DNA from: JANMDR01 sp031376425
GTDB lineage: Bacteria > Pseudomonadota > Gammaproteobacteria > Burkholderiales > Usitatibacteraceae
Reading direction: 5' to 3'
DNA length: 37,276 nt
Assembly (NCBI GenBank): GCA_031376425.1
Contig: JANMDR010000008.1
Location: 1-37,276 of the forward strand
The position numbers and the translations under genes were made by a program. The notes under the pieces are model-generated. The model did not search any database, was not told the DNA's origin, and saw only the letters and a program-made list of their open reading frames with translations. Within the stretch, counting starts at the first letter, position 1; each line of letters opens with the position of its first letter. Of the stretch, positions 7,349-16,180 are shown one piece after another.

Positions 7349-9640
7349 TCACCGCAACGCATTAGGCCCATGTTTTTCAAGCATATCCGTCAAACGCTTG
7401 GAGCTTATCGGCTTGGATAAATAGTCATCCATTCCTGCGCGCATACATTTATCGCGATCTTCTGGCATGGCGTCTGCAGTTAGGGCGATGATGATGGGTT
7501 TGCCGATGCGTTTGGATTGATCACGGATGAGTCTGGTGGCGGCAAGGCCATCCATTACCGGCATTTGTACGTCCATAAAGACGATATCGTAAACCTTGGC
7601 TAAACAGGCTTCTGCGGCCAATTTGCCGTTCACTGCGGTATCAATGGTATAGCCCAGCCGCTCAAAAATACGCGTCGCTACCAGCTGGTTCATCTCGTTA
7701 TCTTCTGCAGCCAATATGCGCAAGGGCAGGCGGGCAGCAAGGCCGCTATCCATCGTGCGTTGCATGGTGGTTACTGGCAGTGGTGGTGGCGCGATAGTGA
7801 GCGCCGTCGTTAGGGCTTCAAGTAGGGTGGCCGGTTTTAGGGGCTTACCAAGAATTTGGGTAAACAATTCGGGCATTTCAATTTTTTCATCTCCCGAGCT
7901 TGCTTGCAATAGCAGCATGGGCATGGGCTTCATATTCAGGCTACTTAACAGTAGCTTGGCACGCATGGCAAATTCCACCCCGCTTATTTCTGGCATTTGC
8001 GCATCAACAATGGCGCTATCAAATACCATCCCTACGCGCAGGCTATCTAGGGCTTCCGCCGCTGAGCCAAACTGACTGGCGACCAAGCCCCAATGCGCAC
8101 AATAAGCCGCCAGCACTTCGCGATTTGCGGGGCTATCGTCAATTACCATAACGCGCTTACCACGCACCCCCGCATGGGGCTGCGCTAGGTAGTTGCGCGG
8201 CTCCACTGGCGCTGCTTTAACGCGAATATCGAAGAAAAACTCCGCACCAGCTTCCATTTGGCCTGATGGCAGAATGGCACCGCTGTTAACACCAATACTG
8301 CCGCCCATTAACTCACACAGCCGCCGACAAATTGCCAAGCCCAATCCCGTGCCGCCGTAGCGCCGCGATGTCGAACTATCCACCTGTGAGAACGGTTGAA
8401 ATAGCCGAAATTGCTTATCTTCGGGAATGCCGATGCCTGAATCTTTTACCGCAAATAGTATGCGCGTTTTTTGATCATCGCTCTTATCGCCAACCTTGTC
8501 CGCTAGCGCCGTTACCGTAATGACAACCTGCCCCTGCGGCGTAAACTTGATAGCGTTAGAAACGAGGTTGAGCAAAATTTGCTGCAAACGCGCTGTGTCC
8601 GCAATAATAAATGCCGGTACTGGCGCTTTAACGAGATACAGCAGCTCTAAATTTTTCTCCCGCGCCTTCGCGCTCATGATGTTGAACACGTCTTCGATGA
8701 CTCTGGCAATTTCAGTAGGGCGAGACTCCAGTTCCACGTGTCCGGATTCAATTTTAGAGAAATCTAAAATATCGTTAATGACGCGCAATAAAGCGTCACC
8801 GCTAATCCGAATATTGTCGGCAAATTCACGCTGCTCGGCATCCAGCTCAGTATCTAATAGCAATTCCGTCATGCCGATAACGCCATTCATTGGCGTGCGA
8901 ATTTCGTGGCTCATGGTAGCTAGGAAAAGTGATTTTGCTTCTACTGCCGCTAAGGTTTCGCGATTTGCTTCAAAGAGTGCCAAGTTTGCCTCGGCAAGCT
9001 CGGCGTTCGCGGCTTCCGCTGCCGAATTAACATTGCCTAACTGCAGATTGGCGGCCGATAATTTTGCATTGGCAAGCTCTACATCTTCGCCGTGGCGCTT
9101 CACCCGCAGGCGTTCTTCTTCTAGGTCGGCTATGGTGCGTTCTAATGCGCGTAGCGGCAGCACTTTAAGCACTAAATAAATCGCAATGCCTAAAAGCATA
9201 CTCACCAGCGCGAGTAAGGCGGTACGCTCTAAAAGTGGCCGCAAGGAAACGCGACGATCAATTTCCGCTAACTCAGCCCCCCCAATGGACACCTTTTCAC
9301 GCAGCGTCAGTAACGGCGCTGGTACGCTGGCGTGGGTGGACACTATCGTCCGTGATTGACTATCAACAAGCGTAGCGCTCTGATTAAAATCGAGCGTTGG
9401 GCCGCCGATCAAATCAAGCAGGCGGCTTTTTTGCGTTTGCCAGCTCGCGGGATTTTCAGTGATGAAGCGGGTGGTGGCGCGGGCTAACTGTTCAGCATCG
9501 GCCGCTGCAGCAGCGCTTAGGCTGCTGCGGCTGACTTCAAAATAAATGGTCGGAATCGCCAAGGCCACCACCATTGCGGCCAAGCCAGCAATAAACGTAA
9601 TACTGCGCACCATTGCGGCATGGTTGGTTTGCTCATTCAT
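7349..9640 (-). CDS. Hybrid sensor histidine kinase with two receiver domains
   Basis: The 763-residue inner-membrane kinase has two membrane segments (about residues 10-30 and 138-160) enclosing a short periplasmic sensor of about 100 residues. An Ala/Leu-rich coiled coil (about 165-235) leads into a HisKA domain with phospho-acceptor His245 in MSHEIRTPMNG. A HATPase_c domain follows (N box NAIKF, DSGIGIPED, GGTGLGLAI). Two receiver domains close the protein: the first with a candidate phospho-Asp at 546 (VDAQMP) and the second, more canonical, with Asp690 (FMDVQMPVMDG). No Hpt domain is fused, so the output partner is elsewhere. The ligand is unknown. It is monocistronic. Confidence 0.92.
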   Translation of the reverse strand: MNEQTNHAAMVRSITFIAGLAAMVVALAIPTIYFEVSRSSLSAAAAADAEQLARATTRFITENPASWQTQKSRLLDLIGGPTLDFNQSATLVDSQSRTIVSTHASVPAPLLTLREKVSIGGAELAEIDRRVSLRPLLERTALLALVSMLLGIAIYLVLKVLPLRALERTIADLEEERLRVKRHGEDVELANAKLSAANLQLGNVNSAAEAANAELAEANLALFEANRETLAAVEAKSLFLATMSHEIRTPMNGVIGMTELLLDTELDAEQREFADNIRISGDALLRVINDILDFSKIESGHVELESRPTEIARVIEDVFNIMSAKAREKNLELLYLVKAPVPAFIIADTARLQQILLNLVSNAIKFTPQGQVVITVTALADKVGDKSDDQKTRILFAVKDSGIGIPEDKQFRLFQPFSQVDSSTSRRYGGTGLGLAICRRLCELMGGSIGVNSGAILPSGQMEAGAEFFFDIRVKAAPVEPRNYLAQPHAGVRGKRVMVIDDSPANREVLAAYCAHWGLVASQFGSAAEALDSLRVGMVFDSAIVDAQMPEISGVEFAMRAKLLLSSLNMKPMPMLLLQASSGDEKIEMPELFTQILGKPLKPATLLEALTTALTIAPPPLPVTTMQRTMDSGLAARLPLRILAAEDNEMNQLVATRIFERLGYTIDTAVNGKLAAEACLAKVYDIVFMDVQMPVMDGLAATRLIRDQSKRIGKPIIIALTADAMPEDRDKCMRAGMDDYLSKPISSKRLTDMLEKHGPNALR

Positions 9641-9732
9641 TCACACACTCCAAAATTAATTATTTCGTCGCGCCTACACATGTAATTCCACCAATTTTAT
9701 GCTCACGCAAACCAACAAAATTATCAATTAAA

Positions 9733-10425
9733 CTATCGTGAATTTTTAAACCATACCGTTGCTTTGCCTATACCCTCAAGCATCGCGGTGTGTGCTGCCA
9801 ACTCTTCTGGCGTTGCCGCCAACACCCGCAAATTAGTGGGTCGCGGGTATTTCTGCAACCCATCTGCGGCAACACCCGCGCCCTCACCCGCATGGGTAAT
9901 GCTTAAGCTTTCCTGACCCCGCGTCATGGCGATATAAACCTCGGCCAAGAGCTGCGCATCCAACAGCGCACCATGAAAGGTACGTGCAGTATTGTCAACT
10001 TCGTAGCGCTCACAAAGCGCATTCAAATTAGATTTTTTACCAGGATTTAGATCCCGAGCCATCTTCAGGGTATCGGTAATTTTACACACCGACTCAATAC
10101 GCGGTTTATTGAGGCGCGTTAATTCTGCATTTAGAAAGCCGACGTCGAAGGGGGCGTTATGGATAATCAACTCTGCCCCTTCAATAAAGGCTAGCAACGA
10201 ATCCGCGATATCAGCAAACAGCGGTTTATCGGACAAAAATTCTAGCGATAATCCATGCACATTTTGCGCACCCGCATCAATTTCACGCTGCGGGTTTAAA
10301 TAGCGGTGCAGTGTCTTTTTAGTCACCCTGCGGTCAATCATTTCCAAACAAGCCACTTCAACAATACGATGACCCAGATGTGCTTCTAGTCCTGTGGTTT
10401 CTGTATCCAAAAAAATTTGCCGCAT
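9733..10425 (-). CDS. dnaQ: DNA polymerase III epsilon subunit (3'-5' proofreading exonuclease)
   Basis: This is the DEDDh exonuclease that proofreads for the replicative polymerase. Exo I reads FLDTETTGLE (residues about 5-14), Exo II is IIHNAPFDVGFLNAEL (about 90-105), and Exo III contains HGALLDAQLLAEVY (about 155-168), giving the expected D-E-D-H-D set. The C-terminal tail (about 190-230), which binds the alpha subunit in this family, is poorly conserved. The 230-residue length is normal. It follows rnhA by 6 nt on the same strand. In E. coli the two genes are neighbours but divergent. Confidence 0.95.
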   Translation of the reverse strand: MRQIFLDTETTGLEAHLGHRIVEVACLEMIDRRVTKKTLHRYLNPQREIDAGAQNVHGLSLEFLSDKPLFADIADSLLAFIEGAELIIHNAPFDVGFLNAELTRLNKPRIESVCKITDTLKMARDLNPGKKSNLNALCERYEVDNTARTFHGALLDAQLLAEVYIAMTRGQESLSITHAGEGAGVAADGLQKYPRPTNLRVLAATPEELAAHTAMLEGIGKATVWFKNSR

Positions 10426-10431
10426 AGCTAT

Positions 10432-10878
10432 TTATGATCCCTTTAAGTTTCGGCGGGCAATTTCCACACCCTTATTAGCCAGCGCATCGGCACGCTCATT
10501 ACCCTCATGACCGGCATGCCCCTTAACCCAGCGCCACTCAACTTTATGCGTGGCCGCTTGGGCGTCTAGCAAGCGCCAGAGATCTTCATTTTTTACCGGT
10601 TTTTTGTCCGCCGTGCGCCAACCACGGGCTTTCCAGTTCGTTATCCATTCACTAATGCCCATTTGCACATATTTAGAATCCGTAAATACCACCACTTGTA
10701 CAGGGCGCTTCAAGGCTTTTAAGCCTTCAATCACGGCCATCATTTCCATCCGGTTATTGGTGGTATTGGCTTCGCCGCCGCAAAGTTCTTTTTCAACCTC
10801 GCCCGCGCGTAGCAACGCCCCCCACCCGCCTAATCCGGGATTGCCTTTACACGCGCCGTCTGCATAAATTTCTACCAT
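10432..10878 (-). CDS. rnhA: Ribonuclease HI
   Basis: RNase HI degrades the RNA strand of RNA-DNA hybrids. The 148-residue protein starting at ATG 10878 (MVEIYADGACKGNPG) has the canonical length. An upstream in-frame start at 10980 would add 34 unrelated residues and overlap the methyltransferase gene, so it is rejected. Catalytic acidic residues are visible in YADGACKGNPGLGGWG, NNRMEMMAVIEGL, VFTDSKYV and the C-terminal ERADALAN; the His loop reads KGHAGHEGNE. An AGGGTTG stretch upstream may serve as a weak ribosome-binding site. It is co-directional with the methyltransferase upstream and dnaQ downstream. Confidence 0.95.
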   Translation of the reverse strand: MVEIYADGACKGNPGLGGWGALLRAGEVEKELCGGEANTTNNRMEMMAVIEGLKALKRPVQVVVFTDSKYVQMGISEWITNWKARGWRTADKKPVKNEDLWRLLDAQAATHKVEWRWVKGHAGHEGNERADALANKGVEIARRNLKGS

Positions 10879-10909
10879 CGAAGCATCAACCCTATTCTCA
10901 CTAAATTTA

Positions 10910-11638
10910 TTATTTAACTTGCACAATTTTGCTGCGTCGTCGTGCAACGGCCGCAAGTTTGCGATCTTGTTGCGCAGCACTTGCCCATTTAGGCTTTATC
11001 AAGCGCATGCCCTCAACCCGTTTTACCGCTTGCAACATATACACCGCACCCGTAACACCAAGCCAATGGGCTGCCGTGCGTTCCACACCCTGCAGCCTAT
11101 CAATCCATGCCTGACTTTGCACCGGCGGCAGGTAGCAGGCTAAATCGCCACTAGATACCTCAAAACCCAATAAAGATAACCAATCTTTCATTTGCACCAG
11201 CGATATAAATCTGCCATTCCACGGTATATTTTCGGCATTAAACAAACGCCGCGCACCAAATAAACTCCAAGGATTAAAACCAATAATCACCATGCGGCCT
11301 TCGGGAATCATGATGCGATTCACTTCGCGTAAAATTTCATGCGGATTAACGCAAAATTCCAATGCGTGAGGCAATACACATAAATCAATACTTTCCGCAT
11401 CAATGGGCAAGGCTTCAAAAGCCGCAACAATGCTGGTGGACGGTGTGGCGAACGAATTAATGACGAGCTTACTGGGAATCCGCGATTCGCGCAGCAGATC
11501 ACGCTCAGGCAGCCCTAATTGCACTGCATGGTAGCCAAATACATCAGACAAGCTTGCATCCAGCCAGCGCTGTTCCCGTTGTAATAAAAACTGGCCCAGC
11601 GGCGTATCGAACCACTGGTGTAAACTTATATTTTCCAT
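10910..11638 (-). CDS. SAM-dependent methyltransferase-like protein (YafS type)
   Basis: The 242-residue protein sits between gloB and rnhA, the position of yafS in E. coli. It has the C-terminal half of a class I methyltransferase fold: LCVLPHALEFCVNPHEILRE (about residues 85-104), then EGRMVIIGFNPWSLFG (about 110-126) and the GLFGARRLF-type helix. The N-terminal glycine-rich SAM motif is not obvious, which is usual for this subfamily and raises the question whether it binds SAM normally. No substrate is known. Divergent from gloB, with 22 bp between the start codons. Confidence 0.85.
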   Translation of the reverse strand: MENISLHQWFDTPLGQFLLQREQRWLDASLSDVFGYHAVQLGLPERDLLRESRIPSKLVINSFATPSTSIVAAFEALPIDAESIDLCVLPHALEFCVNPHEILREVNRIMIPEGRMVIIGFNPWSLFGARRLFNAENIPWNGRFISLVQMKDWLSLLGFEVSSGDLACYLPPVQSQAWIDRLQGVERTAAHWLGVTGAVYMLQAVKRVEGMRLIKPKWASAAQQDRKLAAVARRRSKIVQVK

Positions 11639-11660
11639 ACCTTAGTTTAGCGCAAAAATA

Positions 11661-12452
11661 GTGTTTCTAATTCATCCCGTACCCGCTTTCCAAGATAACT
11701 ATTTGTGGGTCATCCACAACGAGGTAGACGCAATTGCAATTGATCCTGGAGATGCGGCCGCCGTATCAGCCTATTTGCGGCAAAATAAACTTACCTTGCG
11801 GGCAATCTTAATCACCCATCGCCATGACGATCACATTGGTGGTGTAGTAGCACTTGCTGCGGAATATGGTTCTGAAATTAGCCGCCTGCCCGTCTACGGG
11901 CCGCACCAAGAAGCGCAAGCTATCAGCAATCACAAAGTAGCGGCAAATGACACCGTAACTGCCTTGGGTTTGGATTTTCAAGTCATCGCTGTACCCGGCC
12001 ACACCATCGGGCATTTAGCCTACTATTGCGCCAGCCTCGACGCCGTGTTTTGTGGCGATACCCTATTTGGCTGCGGCTGTGGCCGTATGTTTGAGGGCAC
12101 CCCTTTGCAAATGCACACCTCATTACAAAAATTAGCCGCACTACCGCCACATACCCGCGTCTATTGCGCCCATGAATATACCTTGGCAAATATTGCCTTT
12201 GCGCAGGCGGTAGAACCTGAAAATCAGGCCTTAAAACTCCGCGCCGCCTATTCGCACGCACGCCGCCAAAAACGCTTACCTACCGTGCCCTCCATGCTTA
12301 AACTAGAACTAGAAACTAACCCTTTTTTACGCACTCACATTCACGCTATACAGCTTGCCGCCGCCCATAAAGCCAATGTCCCTATAGCAAGCTTAAGCGC
12401 TAGCCCACACGATGTTTTCGCAATTTTACGCACATGGAAAAACACATTTTGA
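11661..12452 (+). CDS. gloB: Hydroxyacylglutathione hydrolase (glyoxalase II)
   Basis: This enzyme hydrolyses S-D-lactoylglutathione to D-lactate and glutathione, the second step of methylglyoxal detoxification. The metallo-beta-lactamase motif is THRHDDH with His53, His55, Asp57 and His58. Further metal ligands are in VPGHTIGH and FCGDTLFGCGCGR. The C-terminal glutathione-binding domain contains YCAHEYTLANIAFA and the basic RRQKRLPTVPS segment. The 263-residue length is normal. The 3' end overlaps the next gene by 19 nt. Confidence 0.95.
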   Translation: MFLIHPVPAFQDNYLWVIHNEVDAIAIDPGDAAAVSAYLRQNKLTLRAILITHRHDDHIGGVVALAAEYGSEISRLPVYGPHQEAQAISNHKVAANDTVTALGLDFQVIAVPGHTIGHLAYYCASLDAVFCGDTLFGCGCGRMFEGTPLQMHTSLQKLAALPPHTRVYCAHEYTLANIAFAQAVEPENQALKLRAAYSHARRQKRLPTVPSMLKLELETNPFLRTHIHAIQLAAAHKANVPIASLSASPHDVFAILRTWKNTF

Positions 12453-12940
12453 GCATACCTACCCACCACATCCGCGATGCCGTGCCCGCCGATTGCATTG
12501 CCATTTTTGGCCTGATTAAGGAATTGGCAGAATATGAAAAACTATCTTCAGCCGTCACCGGCACAGTAGCTATGCTGCAGACCAGCCTGTTTGGTGCGCA
12601 GCCAGTAGCGCAATGCGTGGTGATCGAAGATGATGATAAAACTATATTTGGCATGGCACTCTATTTTTTTACATTTTCAACCTTCCTCACCAAACGCGGC
12701 ATGTATTTGGAAGACCTTTATGTGCAACCCGATAGGCGCGGAGGCGGGCACGGGCGGGCGCTGTTGCTGCATTTAGCGGCCAAGGCAAAAGCCCTTGACT
12801 GTGGCCGCTTTGAATGGCGCGTGCTGGATTGGAATACGCCAGCCATCGATTTTTACAAAAGCTTAGGCGCTGCCATCATGCCGGAGTGGCATTTGGTTAG
12901 ACTTGATGAACACGGCATTGCCGCATTGGCAAAAAACTAA
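12434..12940 (+). CDS. GNAT acetyltransferase, diamine (SSAT-like) type
   Basis: The 168-residue protein matches the spermidine/spermine or thialysine N-acetyltransferase branch of GNAT. Features are IRDAVPADCIAIFGLIKELA at the N-terminus, ALYFFTFSTFLTKRGMYLED (about residues 73-92), the CoA loop PDRRGGGHGRALL (about 97-109) and FEWRVLDWNTPAIDFYKSLG (about 122-141). Polyamine or diamine substrates are inferred from the branch only. The start ATG lies inside the gloB 3' end, so translation is probably coupled. Confidence 0.88.
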   Translation: MEKHILSIPTHHIRDAVPADCIAIFGLIKELAEYEKLSSAVTGTVAMLQTSLFGAQPVAQCVVIEDDDKTIFGMALYFFTFSTFLTKRGMYLEDLYVQPDRRGGGHGRALLLHLAAKAKALDCGRFEWRVLDWNTPAIDFYKSLGAAIMPEWHLVRLDEHGIAALAKN

Positions 12941-12967
12941 GAGAACACTAAAAAAAGGATTTTCACA

Positions 12968-14485
12968 ATGACTTCGGGCGCACCTACGACTGCTACAACT
13001 GCTACAACTGCTACCACTACAGCAACTACCGCAACTGCCGTAAACACCGCTATTCTGGCGTTAACCGACCACACCACCACAACCCATCACAAGTTGAAAA
13101 TTGGTAAAACCACACTCAATTACACCGCCGATTGCGGCACGGTGGTATTGAAGGAAGAATGGGAAAAATCTGGTGAAGCCCAAGCAGAAAAAAAACGGGC
13201 GCAGATATTTTTTGTGGCTTATACCGTTGCTAATGCTAGTGCCACACCCCGCCCCATCACTTTCTCATTCAACGGCGGCCCAGGCTCCTCCTCGGTTTGG
13301 TTACACATGGGCTTTGCGGGGCCACAACGTATTTTTATGGAGGGCAAAGGTGATGCTGGTGCCCCACCCTATAAGCTCGTGGACAATGAACACACCATGC
13401 TCACCGAAACTGATTTGGTGTTTATCGACCCCGTAGGCACTGGTTTTAGCCGCATGGTGGAAGGAGAAAAAGTGGGCGAATACCACAACTATCAGCGCGA
13501 TTTAGAAAGCGTGGGCGAGTTCATTCGGCTTTATATTGCGCGCAATAAGCGCTGGAACAGCCGCAAATATTTGATTGGCGAAAGTTACGGAACCACCCGT
13601 GCAGCGGGGCTATCCAGCTATCTGCAGGAAAAATTTGGCATGTATATTAACGGCGTGATGTTAATTTCGTGCGCACTGGAATTTTCCCATTTACGGTTTG
13701 ATAACGGCAATGATTTGCCGCCAGTGCTGTATTTGCCCACCTATGCTGCCACGGCGTGGTATCACGGTAAATTGAGCGCCGATTTACAAAAACGCAGCCT
13801 GCGTGCCTTGTTGGATGAAGTAGAAGCCTATGCCAGCAGCAGTTACGCGGCTGCGCTATTTCAAGGCCGCGCATTATCTGCCACAGCGCAAGCCGAAACC
13901 GTAAAGCAGCTTGCCCGCTACACCGGTCTAAGCCCTGCCTATATTCGCGCTACACGGCTACGCATCAATATTGCCAAGTTTGTAAAAGAACTGTTGCGCA
14001 GCGAAGGCAAGACTGTAGGCCGACTCGATAGCCGGTTTACTGGAATTGACCGCGACGATAGCGGCGAGACTTTTGAGTCTGACCCATCCTATCAGGCCAT
14101 TTTAGGGCCCTATGCCAGCACCTTTAACCACTACGTACGTGCTAACTTAGGCTATGAAAGCGATCTGCCCTATCACACTCTTTCAGGCTTATATTTAACA
14201 TGGGGCTGGAATGAATTTACGAACAAATACGTCAGCGTCTCAGAGAGCCTGCGCAAGGCGATGGCCGCTAACCCCGATTTAAAAGTATTTGTAGGCAATG
14301 GCTATTATGATTTTGCGACACCTCATTTTGCGTCAGACTACTGCTTTAACCAACTTGCAGTGCCGGAAAGCCGCGCCGAAAATATCACCGTGCGCTATTA
14401 CGAAGCCGGGCACATGATGTATGTGCATCAACCAAGCTTGAAGGCTCTGGCCGATGATGTGAGAGTATTTTTGAGAAGCGCTTAA
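12968..14485 (+). CDS. S10 family serine carboxypeptidase-like peptidase
   Basis: The 505-residue alpha/beta-hydrolase shows the S10 hallmarks: FSFNGGPGSSSVWLHMGFAG (oxyanion region, about residues 98-117), nucleophile Ser206 in GESYGTTRAAG, catalytic Asp in VGNGYYDFATP and His in YEAGHMMYVH near the C-terminus. S10 enzymes remove C-terminal residues at acidic pH. No standard signal peptide is seen: the first 30 residues are a Thr/Ala tract encoded by a 9-nt repeat, so localisation is uncertain. ATG at 12968 follows an AAGGAT ribosome-binding site. Confidence 0.88.
   Translation: MTSGAPTTATTATTATTTATTATAVNTAILALTDHTTTTHHKLKIGKTTLNYTADCGTVVLKEEWEKSGEAQAEKKRAQIFFVAYTVANASATPRPITFSFNGGPGSSSVWLHMGFAGPQRIFMEGKGDAGAPPYKLVDNEHTMLTETDLVFIDPVGTGFSRMVEGEKVGEYHNYQRDLESVGEFIRLYIARNKRWNSRKYLIGESYGTTRAAGLSSYLQEKFGMYINGVMLISCALEFSHLRFDNGNDLPPVLYLPTYAATAWYHGKLSADLQKRSLRALLDEVEAYASSSYAAALFQGRALSATAQAETVKQLARYTGLSPAYIRATRLRINIAKFVKELLRSEGKTVGRLDSRFTGIDRDDSGETFESDPSYQAILGPYASTFNHYVRANLGYESDLPYHTLSGLYLTWGWNEFTNKYVSVSESLRKAMAANPDLKVFVGNGYYDFATPHFASDYCFNQLAVPESRAENITVRYYEAGHMMYVHQPSLKALADDVRVFLRSA
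12989..13015 (+). repeat. 9-nt coding microsatellite in the S10 peptidase gene
   Basis: Three tandem 9-nt units (ACTGCTACA, ACTGCTACA, ACTGCTACC) are followed by decayed copies to about 13039. They encode the Thr-Ala-Thr tract. Unit gain or loss would keep the reading frame. Confidence 0.7.
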
Positions 14486-14615
14486 AAGCGCTGCTACGAT
14501 TGTGCACAATTTACACATGCAAGCGCTATACAATAGTGCACCTAAAATTTAAGCCTCTGTGTATGCAAATGCACTGCCAAATTAAAACAAATTTGATGCG
14601 AATGGAAAGCAAATA

Positions 14616-16088
14616 ATGACAATGTCTTTTGAAGCGAGTTTCAAAAAATTAGTACCCGCTGTTGATTTTTGCGCACTGCGCTTTGTTGAAGAAACAACTG
14701 AGCAATTAAGCGTGCGCCAGAATGTGGCCGAACCGATGCAAAAAGGCGTAGACCTTGGTGCCATGGTTACCGTCATTCATCAAGGTGGCTATGGCTACGC
14801 CGCCACCAGTGATCTAACGGAATCCGGCATTAAAGATGCAATTGGGCGGGCGCAAAATTTTGCTAAATTGAGTCGTGGCCGCGCCGTGGCAGATTATTCA
14901 AAGTTAACGCTACCAAAATTAAGCCAACCGGCAAACCCCGCATTTTCTGCCTACGTTTCGCCAGTTGCCAAGGCACTATCAACGCTGACGATTGCTGAAA
15001 AAATAGAATTACTTCTTGCGGAATCAGCCAAAAGTAAATTTGATGATCGCATCATTGATTGGTCGGCCTCGCTTTGGAGCACGCAAACGCGGCAGTTATA
15101 CATCACTGCCGATGGCATGAGCATCGCCCAAAATTTTGATTTCTTGGTGCCTGCGCTATCCGTAACCGCACACGATGCCAATGACACCCAAACGCGTTCA
15201 TTTGGTGGCCGCTATAACGGCTTTTGCCAACAGGGGGGGCTGGAAATTTTAGAGCGCTCCGGATTTTTTGGCGCAGGCCGCGCTACCGCTGAAGAGGCAT
15301 TACAGTTGCTACAAGCCCCCAATTGCCCTACGGGCAAGATGGACGTGATTTTAATGCCCGATCAAATGATGCTGCAAATTCATGAGTCTATTGGGCATCC
15401 ACTGGAGCTGGATCGTATTTTAGGCGATGAGCGCAATTTTGCTGGCACCAGCTTCGTTACCCTTGATATGTTTGGCAAATATCAATACGGCTCGCCGTTG
15501 CTCAATGTCACCTTTGACCCCAACCGCACCGAGCAATTTGCCAGCTACGCCTTTGACGATGATGGCGCACCCGCAGAAAAACAATTTATCATTGAAGCTG
15601 GCTTACTTAAACGCCCACTCGGCGGGGCGATTTCTCAAGCCCGCGCCAATATTGATGGCGTTGCCAATTCTCGCGCCTGCTCATGGAACAGACCGCCCAT
15701 TGACCGCATGGCAAATTTAAATATTGAAGCGGGCAACACCAGCTTGGAAGATATGATTGCCGGTATTGATAAGGGCGTGATGATGAAAACCAATGTAAGT
15801 TGGTCGATTGATGATTCCCGCAATAAATTTCAGTTCGGCTGCGAATATGGTCAGGAAATTATCAATGGCAAGCTTGGCAATGTGCTAAAGAACCCCAATT
15901 ACAGGGGCATTTCCGCCACCTTCTGGCGCTCGCTATCTGCCGTGGGCAGCACTAGTACAGTGGAAGTAATGGGCACGCCCTATTGCGGCAAGGGCGAGCC
16001 TAACCAAGTGATTCGGGTTGGTCATGCTGCGCCTGCCTGCAAGTTTTCGGGTATTGATGTCTTCGGGGGCGAAGCCACTGAATCGTAA
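14616..16088 (+). CDS. TldD/PmbA family metalloprotease, catalytic (TldD-type) subunit
   Basis: The 490-residue TldD-family protein carries the metal motif HESIGH (His256, Glu257, His261), typical of the zinc subunit of the TldD-TldE protease. That protease degrades unfolded peptides and matures microcins and CcdA in E. coli. The C-terminal region has GTPYCGKGEPNQVIRVGH and the final IDVFGG segment. The partner gene is 92 nt downstream. Sequence features differ somewhat from classical TldD, so this may be a second, divergent pair in the genome; that cannot be told from this window. No symbol is assigned for that reason. Confidence 0.87.
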   Translation: MTMSFEASFKKLVPAVDFCALRFVEETTEQLSVRQNVAEPMQKGVDLGAMVTVIHQGGYGYAATSDLTESGIKDAIGRAQNFAKLSRGRAVADYSKLTLPKLSQPANPAFSAYVSPVAKALSTLTIAEKIELLLAESAKSKFDDRIIDWSASLWSTQTRQLYITADGMSIAQNFDFLVPALSVTAHDANDTQTRSFGGRYNGFCQQGGLEILERSGFFGAGRATAEEALQLLQAPNCPTGKMDVILMPDQMMLQIHESIGHPLELDRILGDERNFAGTSFVTLDMFGKYQYGSPLLNVTFDPNRTEQFASYAFDDDGAPAEKQFIIEAGLLKRPLGGAISQARANIDGVANSRACSWNRPPIDRMANLNIEAGNTSLEDMIAGIDKGVMMKTNVSWSIDDSRNKFQFGCEYGQEIINGKLGNVLKNPNYRGISATFWRSLSAVGSTSTVEVMGTPYCGKGEPNQVIRVGHAAPACKFSGIDVFGGEATES

Positions 16089-16117
16089 ATCCGGGGGCGA
16101 AGCCGCCGAATCGTAAA
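16064..16117 (+). repeat. Tandem duplication across the tldD-type gene stop codon
   Basis: A 26-bp segment at 16064-16089, containing the last codons and stop, is repeated at 16092-16117 with two mismatches and a 28-bp period. The second copy is not translated as part of the gene. Confidence 0.8.
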
Positions 16118-16180
16118 CCCCGCAAGTCCATTTGCGAAGCCAACAACTCAATTTAAGACTAAATTTAAAACTCATATTCC

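Noticed and set aside
10879..10980. N-terminal extension of RNase HI
   Set aside because: The upstream 34 codons overlap the methyltransferase end and lie before the canonical start of the family.
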